Made by a program: the position numbers and the translations under genes. A model generated the notes under the pieces. The model was not told the DNA's origin and searched no databases. It saw only the letters and a list, made by a program, of their open reading frames with translations. A stretch of 64,000 bases of DNA, from NCBI RefSeq assembly GCF_003967535.1, contig NZ_BIFR01000001.1, forward strand, positions 487,493 through 551,492, read 5' to 3'. Source of the stretch: Tengunoibacter tsumagoiensis. Its GTDB lineage: Bacteria; Chloroflexota; Ktedonobacteria; Ktedonobacterales; Ktedonobacteraceae. This document shows, piece by piece, positions 59,430 through 64,000 of this stretch (positions are counted from its first letter, which is position 1; every line of letters starts with the position of its first letter).

Positions 59430-61841
59430 CTAGATCTTCTCTAAACGTGCAAAATCCAGGCTGAGACGTTTCTTGCCAAACTTACCTGGAAATTGCACCT
59501 CGACAAACTCAGTATTCTGCTCCATCTCGCTTTTCAGGATAATGCCTTCTCCGAAAACGCTATGGCGGACGCGATCGCCCGGTTTAAACTGCTGCTGTCT
59601 CGGTTTAGCTGGTTCAGACTTGCTAAAGACATTCTTCTGTGTTGATCTCGGAGGCACAACTGGCGATGAAAAATTAGAGCGTGCAGGGCTCCTGGGCGCA
59701 TTCCCACTACCAATGACGCGTCCACCTTCATCACCATAAGGATCTTGATTATAATCTTCTTCCCAATTATTCTGCTGTCTGGCCGTGCTCGCTGATGAGC
59801 TGCGTGCACTGGTCGTTGAGCTCGAAGTGGTACTACCAGTATTGCGCTGCCTCAAGAGATGCGGAGGGATATCATCCAGGAAGCGAGAGGGCTCAGTATG
59901 CTGAGTCTCACCAAAGATTGAACGACGGCGTGCACGAACCAGGTAGAGACGCTGCATAGCTCTGGTAAAACCGACATAGGCCAACCGACGCTCCTCTTCA
60001 ATATCTTCTGGCTTGTTAAGCGTACGTGAGTGTGGAAGCGAACCTTCATCCATACCAACGATGAAGACAACAGGATACTCCAGTCCCTTGGCCGCATGCA
60101 GGGTGATCAACGTCACTGCATCTGTGCTCTCTTCTTGTACGATCGTCCCATCCGCGCTATTCTGCGCTGTATCTGCGCCGCCAACGAGCGCAACATTCTC
60201 TAAGAAGAGCTCCAGAGCCACACGCGTCTCAATCTCTGAGTAGTCTTCAGCCACACGCCGAAGCTCAAGGACGTTCCCCCAGCGATCAATATCTTCATCA
60301 CTTCCTGTCGCTCTTAGCTCGGGACCATAACCACTACGTTCGGCAATACGATCCAAAAGTTCGGGCAGATTCAGCTCTTCAATCGCATGCGTAAGATCTT
60401 CAATCAATGAACGGAAGCTCTCCAGCGCGTTCCTGGCTGACTTGCCCAGCGTAGGATGACGCTGAATATGTTCCAGGCTTCCATACAGAGATTGATTCAA
60501 CTGGCTGGCCCAGAGTTGGAGCTCGCTCATTGTCTTCGGGCCAATTTTTCGATTGGGGACATTGATGATGCGCTGAAGGCTCAGATCCTCATTGGGATTG
60601 GAGAGCAGACGCATATAGGCGAGCATATCCTTGATCTCTTTACGCTCATAGAACTTTCGGCTGCCAATGACTTTATAGGGAATGTTCAGGCGTAAAAATT
60701 GCTCTTCTAGCGCACGCGTCTGGGCGTTGGTACGATACATTACAGCGACATCGTTGCGGCTCTTGATATCGCCTAAAGCCAGGAGACGGACAATCTCATG
60801 TGCGGTATAGAGGCCCTCCTGCTCTTCGTTAAAGGCCTCGTAGAAGATAATCTTCTCTCCACTTCCCTGCTCGGTCCAGAGCTTCTTGTCTTTGCGCAGG
60901 CGATTGCGTCGCACTACACCCTGGGCGGCATCGAGAATTGTCTGCGTTGAGCGATAGTTCTGTTCCAGCATAATAATCTGGGTACGTGGAAAATCGCGTT
61001 CGAAGCGGACAACATTCTCTGAACTTGCCCCACGCCAGGTATAGATCATCTGGTCATCATCACCAACGACACAGACGTTGCCCAATCCTTCATGATTGTC
61101 ATCAGTACCAAAACCGAGCAAACGAATTAATTTATATTGCGGCAGATTGCAGTCCTGAAACTCGTCAACATGAACATACTGCCAGCGGCGCTGATAGCGC
61201 TTCAGGATCTCAGGCTCACGCCGCCATAACTGTTCCGTGAGCATCAGTAGATCATCAAAATCGACACAGTTATTGCTGCGCAAGAGCTTCTGATAGACCT
61301 TATACACACGGGCAGCCACTTCTTCAGTATACTTGGTTGCCTGCTCGGCCATCTGATCGGGACCATACATCTCGTTCTTGGCGCGGGAGATCAGTGACTG
61401 CATCAGGACAGGCCGATACTGCTTCTCATCAAGATTTAGCTCTTTGACTGCCTGTTTAATCAGAACACTCTGATCATCGGTATCACAGATAGCGAATGAG
61501 CGATTAAGACCATAGGGCATAAGAGCATCGGCTTCTGTGCGCAGGACGCGGGCACAGATGGCATGGAAGGTCCCAATCATCATCTCTTTGGACTCATTGA
61601 TCCCGACCAATTTTTCCAGGCGTTCGCGCATCTCGCGGGCTGCCTTATTGGTAAAGGTAACGGCCAGAATACGCCAGGGATTAACCTCCTCATGTTTGAC
61701 GAGATAGGCGATGCGATGTGTAATGACCCGGGTCTTGCCGCTGCCTGGTCCTGCCAGAATGAGCACTGGACCCTGTGTGGTTGTGACGGCCTTACGCTGT
61801 GGTTCATTAAGTCCAACTAATAAATCTGTTTGTTCCAACAT
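59430..61841 (-). CDS. pcrA: ATP-dependent DNA helicase PcrA/UvrD
   Basis: 803 residues from ATG 61841 (GAGGAAGCGCGTG upstream). Superfamily 1A helicase for repair and removal of stalled RecA or replication complexes. Motifs: Q-motif LNEPQRKAVTT, Walker A AGPGSGKT (about 31-38), Ia TFTNKAAREMRERL, Walker B VDEFQDCN, III VGDDDQMIYTWRGA, IV EQNYRST, V TLHAAKGLEYPVVF, and VI EERRLAYVGFTRAM. A Ser/Thr-rich linker leads to the C-terminal Tudor-like domain (KPGDRVRHSVFGEGIIL) that contacts RNA polymerase. Intact. Confidence 0.96.
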   Translation of the reverse strand: MLEQTDLLVGLNEPQRKAVTTTQGPVLILAGPGSGKTRVITHRIAYLVKHEEVNPWRILAVTFTNKAAREMRERLEKLVGINESKEMMIGTFHAICARVLRTEADALMPYGLNRSFAICDTDDQSVLIKQAVKELNLDEKQYRPVLMQSLISRAKNEMYGPDQMAEQATKYTEEVAARVYKVYQKLLRSNNCVDFDDLLMLTEQLWRREPEILKRYQRRWQYVHVDEFQDCNLPQYKLIRLLGFGTDDNHEGLGNVCVVGDDDQMIYTWRGASSENVVRFERDFPRTQIIMLEQNYRSTQTILDAAQGVVRRNRLRKDKKLWTEQGSGEKIIFYEAFNEEQEGLYTAHEIVRLLALGDIKSRNDVAVMYRTNAQTRALEEQFLRLNIPYKVIGSRKFYERKEIKDMLAYMRLLSNPNEDLSLQRIINVPNRKIGPKTMSELQLWASQLNQSLYGSLEHIQRHPTLGKSARNALESFRSLIEDLTHAIEELNLPELLDRIAERSGYGPELRATGSDEDIDRWGNVLELRRVAEDYSEIETRVALELFLENVALVGGADTAQNSADGTIVQEESTDAVTLITLHAAKGLEYPVVFIVGMDEGSLPHSRTLNKPEDIEEERRLAYVGFTRAMQRLYLVRARRRSIFGETQHTEPSRFLDDIPPHLLRQRNTGSTTSSSTTSARSSSASTARQQNNWEEDYNQDPYGDEGGRVIGSGNAPRSPARSNFSSPVVPPRSTQKNVFSKSEPAKPRQQQFKPGDRVRHSVFGEGIILKSEMEQNTEFVEVQFPGKFGKKRLSLDFARLEKI

Positions 61842-62114
61842 CACGCGCTTCCTCTCCTCAGAAGGTCTCCTGCAAGCAAAAAAAATACGCCGGGGGCCTG
61901 GTTTCTCTGCCCAATTGACAGAGTTCTACATCAATGCACTCGATTTCGTGGCTATTGTACCACAGTTCCCTTCTCTAAAGACGAAAAGAAGGACTTGCTG
62001 GTTAATCTAGTAACTGATCTGCATATACTATCACCATATGCTCCGTCTTATGTGATAAGATAATGCAAACGACCGGGCAAAAAGAACCAGTTGGACAGAG
62101 GAGAGACAGGACAT

Positions 62115-63542
62115 ATGAGCTTTCGCGATCTTCCACTCTTTACTATCCCTGGACAGCACAAAAGAGCTGTGGGTTTTCATAATATTGGCAGTGGTGTGCT
62201 TCGCGCCTCCCATACTACCACTATCCGCATGATCGAGTCGCACTATGGTGCCCGTTGCGGACATATCCCTCTCAATGCCTGTGAACACTTTGCGCTGGTA
62301 ACTGAACACACACTGGCTACAAGCTCCCACATCGCTTACCTCAGCAGGCTTCTGGAGCAGAAAGTCCAGCCCATTACCGGAGTGGAGCTAGCCAGTAATG
62401 TACAGGAAGAGCCTCCCCTTATCGTTCCTTATATCAATACACCCGAAACTGAACGCTATATTCAGCAGGATCTAGCAGCTCAATCCTGGGGCCTGCCCTC
62501 CTCAATGGTCCATATCCTGAAGAATAAAGCAGATTTTTATCAATTATTAGATGAACTGCAACTGGAGGGCTTTCAAGTCCCTGATTATACAGTGGCAGTG
62601 CTGCCTGAGCTCGTACCGGCTACGCTCCGTTTTCTGGCTGGCCTGGAAGATCTGCTCCATGAGGTTGGCATGACAGACTATCCGTCAGGTGTGGTCATAC
62701 GGGGAGCTGAATCGGATGGCAACTATGGCTGCGTCTTGCTCTCAGAATATCAGCAGAAAATTCTTGCGATCGTTGATGGAGATGGCCTCCATCCCTTTCT
62801 CTATCCTGATTGGGCGACGGCTCTCCAGGATGCACAAACGCATCTGGAGCAAACGATTGATCCCTTCAAAGAGCCACGTATTGTTATTAGCCGTATGGTG
62901 GACGTGCTGGACTCACCAGGTCTGTCGCTTGTGCTTCATGAACAACAGGTTGCTTCACTGGGCTGGAATGGGCAGTTGCAGCGAGATGGCAGCAAAGCCT
63001 GCGCCGGGACCAGCAGCTATGTCGCAGCCACGCCACAACTTGAACGCTGGCAAGCAGAGTATGAGGAACTGACGGCGCTATTTTTAGAAAAGTTACTGCG
63101 CTGTACTGCTCAAAGATGCGGGATCGATGTTGCGACGATTACAGGATTGGCAAACCTGGATATTATCTTGCCTGGACCCCAGGAGCAACACCTTCAGAAA
63201 TTACGTGGGCTGCCTCCGCTCCCTTATCTGGCCGAGTGCAATCCACGCTGGACCAACTATACTGATGCGATTATGACTGTCATTGGAGCACAGCAGCGCC
63301 CACAGACTATTAGCAGCATGCAAGCAGTCATTCGTGAAGGGATCTTTACCTACGACAAATATGTCTTGCCAGCCCATTGTGATCCCTACCAATTACGAGA
63401 CCGGATCGCTGAACGCGATGCGCAACTCAAGCAGCAGGGAACACGCATTATCTGCCGCATGCCCAACAATCCCATGGGTCTGATCCTCGCTGGCAATCTG
63501 GTGCAGGCGGAGCAAGAGCTAAGCCGATTGGTGGGGCTATGA
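62115..63542 (+). CDS. ATP-grasp-like (PGM1-type) ligase, function unknown
   Basis: 475 residues from ATG 62115 (AGGAGAGACAGG upstream; an earlier TTG at 62091 is less likely). The early part (VGFHNIGSGVLRASHTT ... NACEHFALVTEH) looks like a pre-ATP-grasp domain. The middle has lysine and glycine-rich ATP-binding positions (GVVIRGAESDGNYGCVL) and the end the metal site PYLAECNPRWTNYTDAIM (E, N and R), as in ATP-grasp carboxylate-amine ligases. Could activate a carboxylate and join it to an amine or peptide. Monocistronic; substrate unknown. The assignment is by motif only. Confidence 0.6.
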   Translation: MSFRDLPLFTIPGQHKRAVGFHNIGSGVLRASHTTTIRMIESHYGARCGHIPLNACEHFALVTEHTLATSSHIAYLSRLLEQKVQPITGVELASNVQEEPPLIVPYINTPETERYIQQDLAAQSWGLPSSMVHILKNKADFYQLLDELQLEGFQVPDYTVAVLPELVPATLRFLAGLEDLLHEVGMTDYPSGVVIRGAESDGNYGCVLLSEYQQKILAIVDGDGLHPFLYPDWATALQDAQTHLEQTIDPFKEPRIVISRMVDVLDSPGLSLVLHEQQVASLGWNGQLQRDGSKACAGTSSYVAATPQLERWQAEYEELTALFLEKLLRCTAQRCGIDVATITGLANLDIILPGPQEQHLQKLRGLPPLPYLAECNPRWTNYTDAIMTVIGAQQRPQTISSMQAVIREGIFTYDKYVLPAHCDPYQLRDRIAERDAQLKQQGTRIICRMPNNPMGLILAGNLVQAEQELSRLVGL

Positions 63543-63599
63543 CCGAACAGGGACGAATCTGTGACGGTCCATACGAAATTATCTTACAAACAGGCTAAG

Positions 63600-64000
63600 A
63601 AGAGGGCTCTCTTCCCATTCCACTCTGTGAGCCCCTCCATGACCAATGGGAAACTTGAAATGGGAAATGATGTTAGGGGGGGCTACCATGGTGGAAGGGG
63701 CAATTTAGGCAGGAGACAAGCTACCTGCCCTACTTGTATTGTTATAAATTACTCTATTTATGATATAAAATCATGCCAAGTAGGGAAAGCCGCTTGTCTC
63801 TTTCCTCTGCTCCCATTCCACTCTGTGAGCCCCTCCATCGCTTCATGGGAAACTTGAAATGGGAAATGATGTTATGGCGGGGCTCCCATTGCGGAATGGG
63901 CAATTTCGGCAGGAGACAAGCTACCTGCCCTACTGCTTTTGCTATATCCTACATAAAAAATATATTATGAAATGTAAAGTAGGGAAAGCCGCTTGTCTCT
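63600..64000. repeat. Second array of the about 200-bp hairpin repeat, running out of the window
   Basis: Two and a bit units with period near 215 bases (CACTCTGTGAGCCCCTCC at about 63620 and 63816). Arms AGACAAGCTACCTGCCCTAC and GTAGGGAAAGCCGCTTGTCT are complementary with mismatches. Same family as 55950-56960, in which the arm sequence is slightly different. Continues beyond base 64000. Confidence 0.85.

Noticed and set aside
1-64000. tRNA, rRNA, tmRNA and replication origin
   Set aside because: I looked for T-loop sequences and conserved rRNA stretches on both strands and did not find any convincing example.

Overview
The window is bacterial chromosome with many surface and signalling genes. 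Several things point to a multicellular soil member of Chloroflexota, class Ktedonobacteria: a chlamydia-like class Ic ribonucleotide reductase behind a B12 riboswitch, ESX-type secretion genes without actinobacterial partners, a TIR-transmembrane protein, an ice-binding adhesin with threonine-proline repeats, and large families of dispersed palindromic repeats. The taxon is inferred; no rRNA or tRNA gene was seen.

Region by region. 1-533 is the end of a NagD-like HAD phosphatase gene. 541-4179 holds two identical IS4-family elements in opposite orientation, each inserted at the same 9 bp of a small palindromic repeat. 4300-16939 is one minus-strand gene block. In transcription order it encodes a vWA protein, a PP2C phosphatase, a Ser/Thr kinase, a WXG100 protein, a YukD-like ubiquitin-fold protein, a three-ATPase EccC/EssC-type motor, a small helical partner, a large toxin-like protein with a PD-(D/E)XK-type end, and four paralogous probable immunity proteins. 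I read it as a type VII-like secretion locus controlled by a phosphorylation switch and delivering a nuclease toxin. A TIR-transmembrane gene is divergent from it.

19261-28791 has a double-repeat TMEM175-type channel, an HD hydrolase, two GT-C membrane glycosyltransferases, and a NarL-type response regulator near a histidine kinase that carries its own LuxR-type DNA-binding domain. 28861-34613 has a small membrane protein, nrdB and nrdA with an upstream cobalamin riboswitch and attenuator, and ychF. 34924-45810 is mostly surface and accessory genes: a jelly-roll membrane protein, a LysM-GH19 chitinase, a phycobilisome-linker-like protein, a Gfo/Idh/MocA oxidoreductase, two TPR membrane proteins and the ice-binding adhesin.

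46086-54914 looks like an acquired island. It starts at a junction between a beheaded MFS gene and an IS66 transposase remnant, is visibly AT-richer, and carries an AlkZ-like protein followed by a divergent YcaO-centred cluster (YcaO, truncated M24 peptidase, PhyH-like oxygenase with a probable frameshift, FGE-like protein, MFS exporter, methyltransferase). This resembles a partly decayed RiPP-type biosynthetic cluster. The rest (55065-63542) is TauE-type permease, amidohydrolase, O-methyltransferase, PcrA helicase and an ATP-grasp-like protein, with two arrays of about 200-bp hairpin-forming repeats (55950-56960 and 63600 to the window end).
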